Shown: positions 45,960 through 57,791 of the stretch, one piece after another
Position numbering within the stretch: the stretch's first letter is position 1
Layout of the letters: each line of letters begins with the position of its first letter
Origin: Palaemon carinicauda
Taxonomy: Eukaryota; Arthropoda; Malacostraca; Decapoda; Palaemonidae
Assembly: GCF_036898095.1 (NCBI RefSeq)
Contig: NC_090739.1
Span: forward strand, 59,796,301-59,860,300
Direction of reading: 5' to 3'
DNA: 64,000 bases
Position numbers and translations under genes: made by a program
Notes under the pieces: model-generated
The model's input: only the letters and a program-made list of their open reading frames with translations
What the model was told of the DNA's origin: nothing
Database searches by the model: none

Positions 45960-46690
45960 TATCTTGTTAAATCATGCATTTTAAAGAGAATAAGCTCAAG
46001 ACAGCATAGTATTACTAGATTAGGCTATTAAAGTAGTGACATCATGTACCTACTATATTCAGCATAACCACTACAGCAGTATCATTCCCTTTATATCTCA
46101 CTGACCATTATTGTTATCATTGCATCATGCATAAGACTATCAAATCATATAAAATCAAGAAAGTAAAGAATTGTTAGATAAAGTAATGACTTATAACCCT
46201 ACACCTATTACATTCAACACAGCCACTGTTTTCATTCCGTTTATATCACATTTTGCCATTAAGCCTATAATAATCAGTAAATCATTCATATCAAAAATAG
46301 AAACTCAAAGTACAGTATTTCTAGATAATTAAATCTTTGCCATCTTATACCCTTCTCCTTTAACATAATAATTCCATTTTCATTATTATTTACCATTACG
46401 CTTATCTAATTATATGTTTAAAGAAATGAAACAGAAGAATCCTAGGTTACTAAAGCAATAGCATCATACACACCTTTGGTATTTAACATAACCTCTACAG
46501 TCCCTTTTTGTGATTATCATCAAATCATGCATGTACATATATCAACTTCACAGGCACTTCTTAAATAAACTAGGTTACTAAAGCATCATACACACCTTTG
46601 GTGTTCAACATAACCACTACATTCCCTTTTTGTGACTATAATTAAATCATGCATGTACATATTTCAACTTCACAGGCACTTCTTAAATAA
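45960..46690. repeat. diverged tandem repeats in the hAT element
   Basis: The landmark TTCAACATAACCACTAC (or close) occurs near 46058, 46213, 46359, 46492 and 46604, at spacings of about 155, 146, 133 and 112. The last two units are most similar (ATCATGCATGTACATAT, CACAGGCACTTCTTAAATAA). Confidence 0.7.
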
Positions 46691-47180
46691 ATTTCTTTCT
46701 GGATTTCATATTGGCAAAATCATCAATTATACTCTGAAAATCAATATTTCTTGTTAGATCAGACTCAATGATCAACAAGGCTAGGTTACACAATTTGTCT
46801 TGGCTCATTGTTGAACGGAGCTGGTTTTTCACTCTTTTCAAAACAGAAAATGAACGTTCTCCTTCACAGTTAGTAGCTGGAAGTGTTAGGTAAAGGCGAT
46901 ACACTATGTCAACATTAGAGAAGGTTTCTGAGATACCTGCATTTCTTAAATGTTTCAAAGCAGCTGAGGGCGCACATTTTTCAGGTGGAGCTTTAATCTG
47001 ATTCATATACCAAGAAAAATGAACTATTTCTTCAACAAATGTGTCCTGGAAATCTGATGAAATGTGTTGTTGCAACTTTAATGCAGCTTCTCTCAATTCT
47101 GCATCTGGCATAGTAGTAATTTTGAACAGAAATCCAAACTTGTCATTGAGATTCTGGTAGATTTCTTTTCTTTTCACCAA
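46683..47180 (-). pseudogene. hAT transposase, C-terminal dimerisation part
   Basis: 165 residues. LPATNCEGERSFSVLKRVKN followed by LRSTMSQDKLCNLALLIIE is the hAT C-terminal dimerisation pattern, of the type seen in ZMYM/TTF-like hAT proteins. In a full transposase this part completes the catalytic domain and pairs subunits. The DDE core and zinc finger are not found upstream (47181-48214 shows no convincing frame), so this is a remnant. Confidence 0.85.
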
Positions 47181-48214
47181 TTCTGTAATCAGTGAATCCA
47201 GAATGACGAATTATGTAGCTGTCTTACATTTCTGCCTTGGTAGCAATACAATTTCATTGTCTGGCTCTTCACAATACAAATTTTTCATTATCAATTATTA
47301 TTAATTTTTTAACTATTTTCTTTTCTTCTGTCAATTGGGGGGATATGGCCCTTGTAGCCCCCTTTCCTCTGGCTGTGCCTCTAAAAATTCAAAACGTTAC
47401 CAGAAAGGAGTCATATACAGAACTTTTACCATAGATTAGGTTAGTGATTTGGGCTATGAATATTTTACTAATTCATCCTCCTTGATCTCTAATTTACTTA
47501 AACAGAAATCATACTGAAATTGCACGAGAAAGCCAGATTTTCTCCAAATGCAATGCTTTTCTGGACGTCATTTGCTCCCTAGATAAATTTTCAACCCCCT
47601 TAAATAGAAAAATCAGTACCTAAATAGCTGTGTAAACAGTGGTAGCACTAATAGTAAAATAGCAAATCCTTAGCATTTTGCTAAGGAATTGCATGGTTTG
47701 CAACATTTTTGCACTTTGACCTCAGTAACTTCTAGAGTAATAGAGATCTGCTATTGAAATGATAAAGACTTAAAGACAGGACAAAGTGCTTTTAAAACCT
47801 ACAAACGGAAGTCAGTTTGCGTTTTTAAGTTTTCCTATAGTATTTTTTCCAAAAATGCGTCTTTACTGGTCCATGCGTCTTTACTGGTCAAGTAACCCTA
47901 TCAGGTACCTCCCCTAACATTTAAAGGCGAAAACAAACATTTATCCATACACATCAATGTCTATCAACAACACTTCAGTTAATTTGTCACAGTACAAGTC
48001 TAGATAACGTGTAATTACTACAGAAAATTGGAGAGGAATCTCCCATAGTCACCCATTAGCGGGAAAACACAACCGTTCTGATGTAAACAAAGGCGTGTTG
48101 AGTGTTGCCATCTATGGTTAAGTTTATTTATTTTTATTTTATTTTATTTCATTATTTATTTTTGTTATGATTAATTTTCAAATATCAATTTTACTCTCCA
48201 ATCACTTGAACTTT
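47181..48214 (-). other. hAT element, 5' part without a recognisable gene
   Basis: I see no frame with transposase features; the sequence is AT-rich and looks degraded. Confidence 0.5.
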
Positions 48215-49513
48215 TTAGTTAGGGACCCCTTTGCACTTGCACCATGTGCGCAGTTTTGGATGAGCCCCTGAACCCCTTGGATCGCGGGGCCCCCAAATGC
48301 GTGGGGCCCTAGGCAAATGCCTAGTTTGCCTATGCGGTAATTCGGCCCTGCCTAACTCGCATGAATCCATTAAGTTTTTATGGAATTCAAATGAGTCAGC
48401 TGTACATATTTTTCTATCCATTGCGTCTGAACAGTGAGTTAATTGATTTAAGTCTTTAATGACCGTATATGTTTCCTTGTCTGGGGAAATCAATACGTGT
48501 CCTGTCAAACTGGATATTACTGGATTTGAGTGATTCGTCATGAAAGTCGGAAATGGTGATATCCTGTAAGATTGCCAGGCATCAGAAGAATCAAAGGGAG
48601 TTGTAATCCTAATCTTGTTATTATCTACGTTTACTGTAATTAGGCTGTAATAAAATTCTAACCTATGTTCGTCTAACAAAGGAACATAGCCTAGTTTAAC
48701 CCTTCTGTTCTTCAGAATTAATTTTAAGTAACTTATAGGCAACAAATGGGGCGACAATACACCTTTAGTTGCTAACGTGATAGCTTCTACATAATCCTTG
48801 GATTTCTCAATGAAATGTGTAATTCTGTTATGTATGTGATCTATCTTTGAATCATAATACGTTAATGTTGCCAACAAATCCTGTACTTCCATAATTTGAA
48901 CGATATTATCTGAATGTTCATTTAATAAATCCAAAATTTTATTGATTGAAGCTAACTGATTCCTTAGTTCTGACATAATCAATTCATCTTTATGAGTCAA
49001 GAACCCAATTTTCTTATTTTGATTACTAATTTTAAGACGATTGGAAATTCCTAAACCTAAACTTGCAACAGACCCAAAGATGCTTAATGCAGCATAAATA
49101 AACGGATTCCGTCTTTCTTTATATTCGTGTCCTACAGTCCACATCAAAAGGTCATAAGCCAAAGATCCTGTCTCGCCAGTCTTATTTTTCAAGTCATCAG
49201 ATAGCATCTCTGCAACTTTTAATGTTGATCCAAGCAAACTCTTAGTAGTCAAATGAAAATGTCTTCTATGCAACTCATCCAATGATGCAGAAAACCTTGA
49301 AATGGCGGTTCTTAAGCTAATGACATCATTCTCTTGAAGAAAAATTGCTTGCATATTCACTTCTACAATTACGTTAGTTGATGTAATAAAAATGTCTTCT
49401 TGTCTTTCAACTATATTGCCATATTTAAAATATATATTTTTAGTCTTAGAGCTCATCCCACACGAGAAAAATGTCTGAGCGAACAATATCACTCCCAACA
49501 ACAAAAAATTCAT
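48215..49513 (-). pseudogene. G2 envelope protein, N-terminal part fused to hAT end
   Basis: A 432-residue frame, of which about the first 385 are envelope. It has a signal peptide (hydrophobic residues 4-18), a basic cleavage-like site (KERR near residue 132) followed by a hydrophobic, Gly/Ala-rich stretch like a fusion peptide, and heptad-like helices (about 160-230). This layout is that of errantivirus envelopes and related baculovirus F proteins. The last 45 or so residues are read from the hAT terminus and are not envelope. The transmembrane part is separated, at 45735-45187. No functional product is expected. Confidence 0.82.
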
Positions 49514-49629
49514 CTTGGAAACCTGTAACGAGAAAAAATATATGCAATTACTCCTGTATTAAAAAGAAAACTTTTAATCACATAAAACAAAATAAAATTT
49601 TCCTTCACTTCTTTTCCTCTCTTTTCTTT

Positions 49630-52071
49630 TTAATTTCTTATGTGAGCCAATGGTACTATTCTCTCATCCGTGGGTTGGGATACGTTTTGAACTCTAAAAC
49701 TATTGGCCGTTAATGTTTCCAAAATGTTAAATGGGCCTTCAAACTTAGGTGTTAGTTTACAATTGAGCCCTTTTCTGACATTGATTTGAATATAGATGTT
49801 ATCACCCACGGTATATGTTTTAGTTGGTTTCACTATTTTATCATGATTCCTTTTCATTATGATTTGTGATTCTTCTAAATTCTTTCGAAGGATATCATAT
49901 TGACTTATAGTTGCATTTATACATTCTTTTAAAGGATTTGATAGATTAGTTGTAGGCGTTAATACATGGAAAGGCGTTCTAACTGGGGTACCATACAATG
50001 CTTCATGCGGTGACATTTTAATTGATATATGATATGAATGATTCAGAGTACTCAGTGCCGCCGGTATTGCAATATACCAGTTGGGGTCTGATCCCCTTAG
50101 TGTTACCCTCAATATATTTAATATCTTCCTATTTGCTCTTTCCACTAGCCCATTCGACTCTGGGTGATATATCATGGTATTAATTTTCTTTATGTTGAGG
50201 AATTCACACAATGAGGTAAGAAAATTATTATTAAATTCACCACCCGAGTCTGAGATTATCATGTGTGGAATTCCATGTTTACAAATGTAACACTCGTAAA
50301 ACTTCCAAGCGCATTCAATCGCAGTTTTAGTTTTAAGCGCTATTAGTTCTGTATATCGAGTTAAAGCATCTATAATTACTAAGAGGTGCTTATTTCCTCT
50401 GTCTGACTCGTAAAATCCTGTTAACAAATCTAAATGTATTCTTTCAAAGGGTTGATTGGGCACAGGATAAGCTCCTAGGCTGACAGGTGTTTTCGTATGC
50501 CCTTTGTTTTCCTGACATGTGCGACAATTAGCTATGTGTCTTTTTATATCTGTAAGCATTGTATGCCAATAAAACAATGATTTGGCTTTCTGTGACATTA
50601 ATGAGAACCCAGGGTGTCCATGTAATGGATTTGAATGCAACCAATTCAGGACAGTGGAAATAAGTGAGATTGGTACTACTACCTGGTCGTTAGTTACATG
50701 TGGTGTATTGCGGGTTTTCCTTGTCACAGTCCTACACAGAATATTATCTTTCATTATATAATTCTGCTGCTTATACTTTATATATTCCTTTTCTTTATGA
50801 TTGCCTTTCAAAGCATTTATAATTGTTTCTATTTTCTGATCTTTTCTTTGCTCAGTCTGTAACAATTCAGCACTCCAGCCTAAATCTTCTTGTTCAGATA
50901 TTGTTTTTACAATAGGCATGGATGTTAATATATCTATTAATTCAGCTAAAGGCTCCGTACAAGATGACACGGGGTTGCGTGATAATGCATCCGCAATGAT
51001 ATTTGCTTTCCCAGGTAAATACCCGATTCTTGCGCCAAAATCTTGAATGATCAAATGCCACCGAGTTCGTTTAGGGCTGTGGTTGAAGCCTTTAAAGAAC
51101 TCTGTTAGTGGTTTATGGTCAGTAAGAACCTTAACGGGATAACCGTAAATTATGAACTTAAAATGCACTAGCGAATTAACAATAGCTAGTCCTTCCTTGT
51201 CTATTACTGCATACTTACTTTCGGAAGTTCTCAATTTTCGAGAATAGAAAGCTATCGGGAAAAATTGTTTATCATATTGCTGAAGCAATACCCCTCCTAC
51301 TCCTAAGTCTGATGCGTCTGTTGCAATGAAGAATTCCTTACCGAAGTCAGGAAATTTTAAGATAGGAGAACTACACAGTTCATCTTTCAAAGTATTAAAC
51401 GCCTGTTGATGTTACTCAGACCATATGAAATCTACGCCCTTCTTCGTAAGATCAGTTAAAGGAGCGGCTATTATTGAATAGTTGCGTATAAAACGCCTGT
51501 AATATCCACTACAACCCAGAAATTGCTGTATTCCCTTGACATTAGTAGGTATGTGAAAATTACGTATAGCCGACACCTTATCATGGACTACTTTAAGACC
51601 TTGGCTTGACACCATGAAACCCAAATATATTAATTCTGTTTTGAAAAATTCACACTTACTAATCTTTACCCTTAAGTTATGTTGTCTTAATCTCTGTAGT
51701 ACTAGTTCTAACTTACGTAGATGTTCTTCTAAGGTGTTGGAAAAGATTACAAGATCATCCATATAGGCATGCAATATATCCCCTAACAAGTCTCCAAACA
51801 CTATGTTAATCATTCTTGTAAATGTTATAGGAGCACAACGTAAACCAAAAGGCATCCGTAAAAATTCATAATGTCCCCTGGCTGTGCTGAAGGCTGTGTA
51901 TGGGATACTATCTTCTTCTAATGATATCTGGTGAAAGCCTTTAAGTAAGTCCAAACTGGTAAAATATTTATTCTGACCTAACAAAGACAAAATATCGTCA
52001 GTACATGGCACTGGGAATCGATCGGGATCGTTTCCTCGTTTAGACGACGGAAGTCGACGCAGATACGCCAT
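49630..52071 (-). pseudogene. G2 pol: RT, RNase H and integrase
   Basis: RT motifs: FTSLDLLKGFHQI, FLRMPFGLRCAPITF and the active site YMDD (complement near 51755-51770). An in-frame TAA at 51409-51411 separates RT from RNase H (TDASDLGVGGV, DHKPLTEF). Integrase has the zinc module H-x-H then CRTCQENKGH, core residues in HLDLLTG and ISDSGGEF, the Glu of GLVERANR, and a GPF module (KFEGPFNILE). It would make and insert the DNA copy. Apart from the stop, and the frame change that joins it to the protease, it is well preserved. Confidence 0.88.
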
Positions 52072-53348
52072 GTTCGATCTTTTTTCGGTACAACTATTAA
52101 AGGAAAATTATAAGGGCTGTTTGATTTTCTAATGACTCCTTCCTCTAACATTTTACCTACTTTATCATTTATTTCATTCTGGAATTTCATAGGGAGTCTG
52201 TACGAGGGTACATATATAATTTTTTGCTTGTCCTTTAACCTTATTTGATGCTCGATCACATCTGTTTTTCCTAAGGATCCATCCGTAGTGGAAAAGACAT
52301 CTTGATATTTAGTTAAAAGTTCAAAAATTTTCTGCTGAATTTCTTCGTCTTGAATGTCCTTACTGATTTTATTTTTAATAGATCGCAAAAGGGACTCATC
52401 CGCAACTGATTGAGAATGATTGATTTCAGCAATATTAAGAATACGATGTTTATAAACTTCTACATCCAAGATATGTTGATTTTTGTGAATTACCAAAGTG
52501 TTATTTAAATGATTACAGACTTCGATATTACATTGCTGATGTGAGCCTACTGTATAAATAGCTTGTGTGACAGACAATCCGTTAGTTTTCAAAGTATCGG
52601 AAAGGATTAATATTTCAGATCCTGGTAGTGTTTTCTTTATTTGCACTATTAAATTCGGAGGTATGTTTGGTTCGATAGATTGCGTGCAAGATGATATTAC
52701 GGGTGAACGAGAATTCTGCTGGGTCGCGTATATTATTTCTTTATTAGTGAGACAAGTTATTGGTTCTTCAACGTACGTTACGGTTACATTTGTCGTCTCC
52801 TTTTTATCCAAAACTGATTTTAAGGTATTAGAAGACTTATAGAATTTCCCTTTGATATACACGCCGTGCTTGGCAGGAGCTAAGATAATGTTTTGATTTC
52901 CCATAGATGGGTATCCTATAATTACAGCTGGATACATATTAATGTTTTTTACAACAACAAATGTATCGGCAAACGTGCGATTACCGACTCTGAACTGAAT
53001 ATGAGTTATGCCTATGACGTTTAATTCACCATTTCCTATACCTGAAAGTCTAATTCCTGATTTTTCAATCGGAAAGTTCGAAAACAACAAATGATGTGTC
53101 TTCAAATCCATAATATTACGTGGACTACCAGAGTCAAAAAATAACATAAAGGATTTGTGTTCTAAATTTACAGCATATAAGGTTGGCCGTAACTCATTTT
53201 GGCTTATTATTGTATGAATTCGTTGCAAATCTACGGGAGCATGCACTGTTTTACTTAATTCGGCCGTGTGTTTCATAGGAAAATCTATTGTCTCACAATT
53301 ATCTGATAAAACATTAAATTGATTATTCAATACTATTGATGTTGACAT
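51978..53348 (-). pseudogene. G2 protease and RT N-terminus
   Basis: 456 residues. The protease active site is FFDSGSPRN (Asp-Ser-Gly) near residue 70, and a second part GIGNGELNVIG follows. The RT start (EEGVIRKSNSPYNFPLIVVP, RICVDFRRLNEET) lies at the end, then a frameshift near 52020-52070 moves the reading into the next frame. Whether gag and pol are joined by programmed frameshift cannot be seen here. Confidence 0.85.
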
Positions 53349-53392
53349 GAATGACCTTGACCCAACATCACTCTCTTCCCCTCTAGAGTTAA

Positions 53393-54472
53393 CTATGTGG
53401 TATTTGCTTTGCTCTGCACATTCTGAAAATTAGTCTGACCTTGCGAGGTCTGGTTTGACGGCCCAGGCTCAGCGATATTTGAAGAAGTGTTTGTTTGTTT
53501 CGGACTCTGAACTGCATTGACATTTGGTTGTTTCTTCTTATTGTTAAAATGAGGATTTTTCTTTTTATTTCCATATGGAACTGACTGTGGAATTGACTGT
53601 GTATTTCTGGGACATTGTTGTGTCTTACGCGAGTAACATTGACTATAAGAATGCGTTGCAGTGTTGTGAATTGAGCAAAATTTCGTTCTGCAGTCTGCGC
53701 TTATGTGACCTTGACGTTTGCAGTTATAACACGTCAATCCCGCTACTGTACTGTTAACTACGTTCACTGTTTGTGGTTTTGTTTAATTCTTTGCAAAAAC
53801 TTGAGTTAACACAGGATCGAGATCTGGACACTTGGACATGTGTTTCTTTATCTGTTTATAGACATCCAATTCCGTACTCGCAGGCGTTAACTTCTTATCA
53901 AAACACCGCACTAAAGCTTCAGGCAACATAAGTGTCATGCAAGTTAAATACATTAATCGCAAAAAATCTTTCACGGAGATGTTATCGTTAGTAACCCAAG
54001 TGGAATTACCTAAAATGTCCTGATATTCGTTAAGCCTATCAGCTATGAGAGCTGCTCTCTCAATAACATTAAGCCGATTCATAGTGGCTTGATTAAGTGT
54101 ATTTCGTAACGTTAATACTACATCCAAGGCTTCCTCACCCCCATAGATCGCGCGTAACCTAACTTTGAAATCATCCCAAGTAACTGCTTCTTGAAATGAA
54201 ACACCTCTTAAATACGCACTCGCATCCCCCTTAGAAAAATTTATAAAACTTTTAGCTTCTTGTAATTGTACAAAAGGGTCTACGATTTGTTTGGCATTTA
54301 AATGGGCATCAACGGATGAAATCCATGACTCCACATTTTGTGGCAAGAACCCGTTGACCCAACCTTGAAAAGGAAGGATTGCTGACCTGGCATTTACAAG
54401 TGTCACAATTGGAGGAGGATTAGTCTGGCCTACACCACTAGGTCCAGGGGTAGGGCTGACAGGAGGAGTCAT
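53393..54472 (-). pseudogene. G2 gag with in-frame stop before the zinc knuckle
   Basis: The capsid-like part is at 54472-53783 (Pro-rich start, then VESWISSVDAHLNAKQIVDP and a helical body). After a TAA at 53780-53782 the same frame continues with CYNCKRQGHISADC, a CCHC knuckle, and a Gln/Asn/Lys-rich tail (to 53393). The two are clearly one gene. The stop could be decay or a readthrough point; nothing decides this. Confidence 0.83.
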
Positions 54473-55295
54473 GACTGCTGTATTTTTTTTTTTCTATCTC
54501 TTTGACCTCTTGCAATTCTATCAAAATATCTATATGAGTACAGACGCCCACTGCGTAAACGCATATGTATAATAAAATTCCCCCAACAATGTTACTAATC
54601 CCAAAACATTTCCCGAGAATTTCTGAAAGAAAAAGGAATTAGCACAAAGAAAGAAAAATTCTAAATGAGAATTCTGAGTTTCCTTTTAACAAAGTTTAGC
54701 AATTCACTCACCCTAGTAATAATCGACTAACAACTCTTGATAACTACACTTCACTGCCCAAACTGGAATGAATTCAAAAAATCTGTACTTAGCTTATATA
54801 TGATGTCGACACGTCCTCTCTCTCTCTCTCTCTCTTGATGTTTTGTTAGCGATGTCTCGTTCGAGTTTCTTGTTGAATGTAGTTCTTCCTGGATATGTCT
54901 TGCAATTGTTGAACGCCAGTCCTTGGGTTTCCTAGGATGTTGATTGAAGATTCAGGTTGTATTCTAACATTTGTTGATGTCAGCTGTTTCGTTGGACTAT
55001 TATACTTAGTCAAAATTGTAGATTCATGTAGATAATGTTGAGTTCTTGAAGATCTTTCTCAAGTTTTACAGCTTTTATTTTGAAGTCTTGAAGATCTTTC
55101 TCTGGTTTTACAGCTTTTATGTTGAAGTCTTGAAGATATTTCTCTGGTTTTACAGCTATTATTTTGAAGTCTTGAAGATTTTTCTCTAATTCTTAGAGTT
55201 TAACCGCTGTCTTAGAGTTTAATCGCTGTCTTAGAGTTTAATCGCTGTCTTAGAGTTTAATCGCTGTCTTAGAGTTTAATCGCTGCCACCATTTA
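54473..55295 (-). other. G2 leader with two tandem repeat arrays and primer site
   Basis: Between gag and the 5' LTR. A 42 bp unit (TCTTGAAGATCTTTCTCTGG on plus) repeats at 55044, 55086, 55128 and 55170. A 19 bp unit TCTTAGAGTTTAATCGCTG repeats five times at 55191-55285. Directly next to it, CCACCA at 55286-55291 gives a TGGTGGCAGCG primer site in element sense, so the last repeat runs into the primer site. The tRNA is not assigned. A (CT)n run of about 18 lies at 54816-54834. Confidence 0.85.
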
Positions 55296-55577
55296 TTGGC
55301 ATGCTACTGTTATAAGCACACATTGAGTAAGTGTTGTTTCAGATGTATGTAAATGGATAACTGAATACATCTTAATAGTTTTTAAGTATTTATTCTATAA
55401 AAACAACAGAGTTAAACATCTCCATCACTGGAGGAAGCTGGGTTGGTCCAGATGACCAATTCTGGTGAAGTATAGATATGAACTGACTAAATTATCGATA
55501 TCACAGATATCGTATGCTTAGTTTATTTTAGACACGTCACAAACTCGGAAGACACCTGCATCCGGTGACGTCACAAA
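55296..55577 (-). repeat. 5' LTR of G2, truncated
   Basis: It matches 43974-44255 of the 3' LTR, then stops at CACAAA where the sequence switches to the LINE 5' region. About 185 bases of the U3 end are missing. No target duplication remains on this side. Confidence 0.9.
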
Positions 55578-55616
55578 TAAAATAAATAAATATATATATA
55601 TATATATGCATACATC

Positions 55617-55713
<97 letters not shown>

Positions 55714-55957
55714 CTAAGAAAAATAATAATCATAGAGATAGGACAGCAAGATGAAAGAAAGTTGATAAAATTAGGAGAAGGTCGAAGTAATATTAAGCAG
55801 AAGAAAAAGATGAAAGAGAGAAATTTAGATTCGAACTGGGGGAGCAATTTCCCGAAGTTCGAGAGCCCTCTTGCCCGTCACCAAGATTCAGCACGGGAAT
55901 GAAATGCCGTGCTGAAGCTCAATGACTTCATCAAGGCATTCTCTCATTAAGAGGGGG
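55578..55957 (-). mobile_element. LINE 5' tip, second copy
   Basis: It repeats 40714-41105 with small differences in the TA array (55588-55711) and a few bases. It has no LINE coding part. It arose with the tandem event, not by a new insertion. Confidence 0.88.
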
Positions 55958-56627
55958 AACAGCAGGAGATAAATAAAGATCTCAAAGAGACGACGAAAGA
56001 GGTAAGGGAGGGGAAACGCCCTGGCGCTTCCAGAGGCTTTGCGAAGCCCCTTAGAGTATCTGACCTACCTCACTGCTCCGAAACCAACCCCTGGAGGTAC
56101 ACGGAGCATAAGCCCATGATGAATGGGCAGCTCTATATCTCGAAGAAGTTGGGGGCCAAACCCCTTGAAGATCTCCAATTCTGGCCCAGCTTTTCAGCAT
56201 ACCCAGATTGTTACGAGAGACTGCGGGATGAACCAGCATCTCGTGAGAAGACGGTACCGAAGGAAGTCATTGTCTTCGAGCATGACAAGGCACAGGCTAT
56301 CCTATCCAAGACCCTAAAAGGAGCCAGATATACCAACTCCAAAGTCTCAGCATTGAGCAAGAGGCATCCAACCTTCATTGCTCCTTCCTCCAGAGCTTTT
56401 CCTTTTCGGTGAAAGCCCTTGACTGTGTCATGAGAGCAGTCGATGAGGGCAAACCATTCCCAGTCCTAGAGGAATGTAAACCATTATCTCTAGCCATGCC
56501 TACCTACGAGGAGAAGTGGAACGAAGTTCATCTAACCTTCTCCGTCTCCAAGTTGGATCCGGATATAGCAGGGCAGCAGTTCAATGAGAACCTTCCAAAG
56601 CTGCTGAAGCATCTTTTGAGAAGGGAA
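55958..56627 (+). pseudogene. DIRS gag-like protein, B3, part 2, second copy
   Basis: Near-identical to 41106-41776, sharing the one-base loss (near 56405) but lacking the extra T near 41605, so a frame of 85 residues from 56409 runs on into the G1 LTR. It is joined downstream, across G1, to part 3 at 61242. Confidence 0.87.
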
Positions 56628-56947
56628 TGTGGCAGGATGTTGCAAAACAACCCCCACACCCTTTAATCACACTACCAGAAAATTGTCCCACAACACAAAC
56701 TTTCCTCTTACTTTATCAACTGGACTCTTGGACAGAAGGAAAATTGAAACAAAACATAATTTTACTAACTATATTCCTTAAAACTAAATTATCACTTAAT
56801 TCTAGAATCATAACAACCAAACTTGAGATATTAATATAAACAACATAAAAAAAGCTTAACATACAAAATAAATAAAAATGCCACATTCATATAAACCCAG
56901 AGAAAAAATATCAAAACTTAAAACTAAGATCCACCACAACCAAATAT

Positions 56948-57004
<57 letters not shown>

Positions 57005-57655
57005 GGACACCAATATAGTCGTCCACACACTGCCAACTGTCTTTAATGGCAAACTACCACAGCTCTGTGGGTAACACTACAGCAAGGGCCAAGGTGCCAT
57101 AGCTGCCTCCCTAATTGGGGTCGTAATCATCGTCGTCATCATCGTCATCATCATCATCATCATCATCATCAATAACAGCAATCAAAATTCATTCGGTCCG
57201 GGTCATCAACATTTAACTAAATCTGAACAGTCGTATCCAGTTCCGTGTTATAAGCTAGGTCGTCAATCAATATTCAAAATATAAGCTCTCCAAAGGAGGA
57301 ATCACGGCCTGCCAAAATGAAAAAAGAAAAACACTTACGAACACTCCTAACTAACTGAACTATCGCACTATAATCAAAGATAAATAATAAATTGTTCCTA
57401 TCATTCACGATCACGACAAGCAAAGATAAACAAAACTGTACTTACTTTTTTAAATAAATAAACACTTCCACGCTGGTAAAATGATAATGACGTAAATCCA
57501 GCATTCAAATCACAAGAACTGACGCTTACAGTAGTCAAATCAAAATAAGCATTCACCCAAGACATTCACCACTGTTGTAACCTAACTAAAAACATAAACA
57601 AACAATCTCATTTACACCAACAGACTTTCTCACCACAAACAATCGATACACTAAC

Positions 57656-57741
<86 letters not shown>

Positions 57742-57791
57742 GATTTGGCAAAAAACAAAAATAAAAATAAAACAAGAATAAATCCTCCACA
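56628..57791 (-). repeat. 3' LTR of G1, second copy
   Basis: Near-identical to 41777-42928, with differing lengths of (TA)n (56949-57001), (ATC)n (57127-57173) and (CT)n (57660-57739). Confidence 0.9.

Larger units (their letters stand above)
45736..48350 (-). mobile_element. hAT DNA transposon inside the G2 envelope gene
   Basis: Terminal inverted repeats start CAGGGCCGGATTAAG (45736) and CAGGGCCGAATTACC (complement, ending 48350). Exact 8 bp duplications CCTAACTC lie at 45728-45735 and 48351-48358. Both features are hallmarks of hAT. It is 2615 bp long. Only the C-terminal part of a transposase is readable, so it is probably non-autonomous now. Five diverged repeats occupy its 3' part. Confidence 0.93.
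43974..55577 (-). mobile_element. Errantivirus-like Gypsy element G2 with envelope gene
   Basis: In element sense: truncated 5' LTR (55577-55296), primer site, tandem-repeat leader, gag, pol (protease, RT, RNase H, integrase), envelope gene split by a hAT transposon, 3' region and 3' LTR (44438-43974). Gene order and the third ORF match errantiviruses. It is inserted in the G1 integrase. In-frame stops in gag and pol, a pol frameshift and the split envelope make it inactive. Confidence 0.9.

Noticed and set aside
46683..47180. Host gene of the ZMYM/hAT-derived type
   Set aside because: It lies within hAT terminal repeats with an 8 bp target duplication and lacks the upstream domains, so it is a transposon remnant rather than a domesticated gene.
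55191..55285. Five regular short repeats considered as a CRISPR array
   Set aside because: The units are adjacent with no spacers and lie in the leader of a eukaryotic retroelement.
57608..57790. Frame with a long Arg-Glu repeat
   Set aside because: Translation of the (CT)n microsatellite in the G1 LTR.
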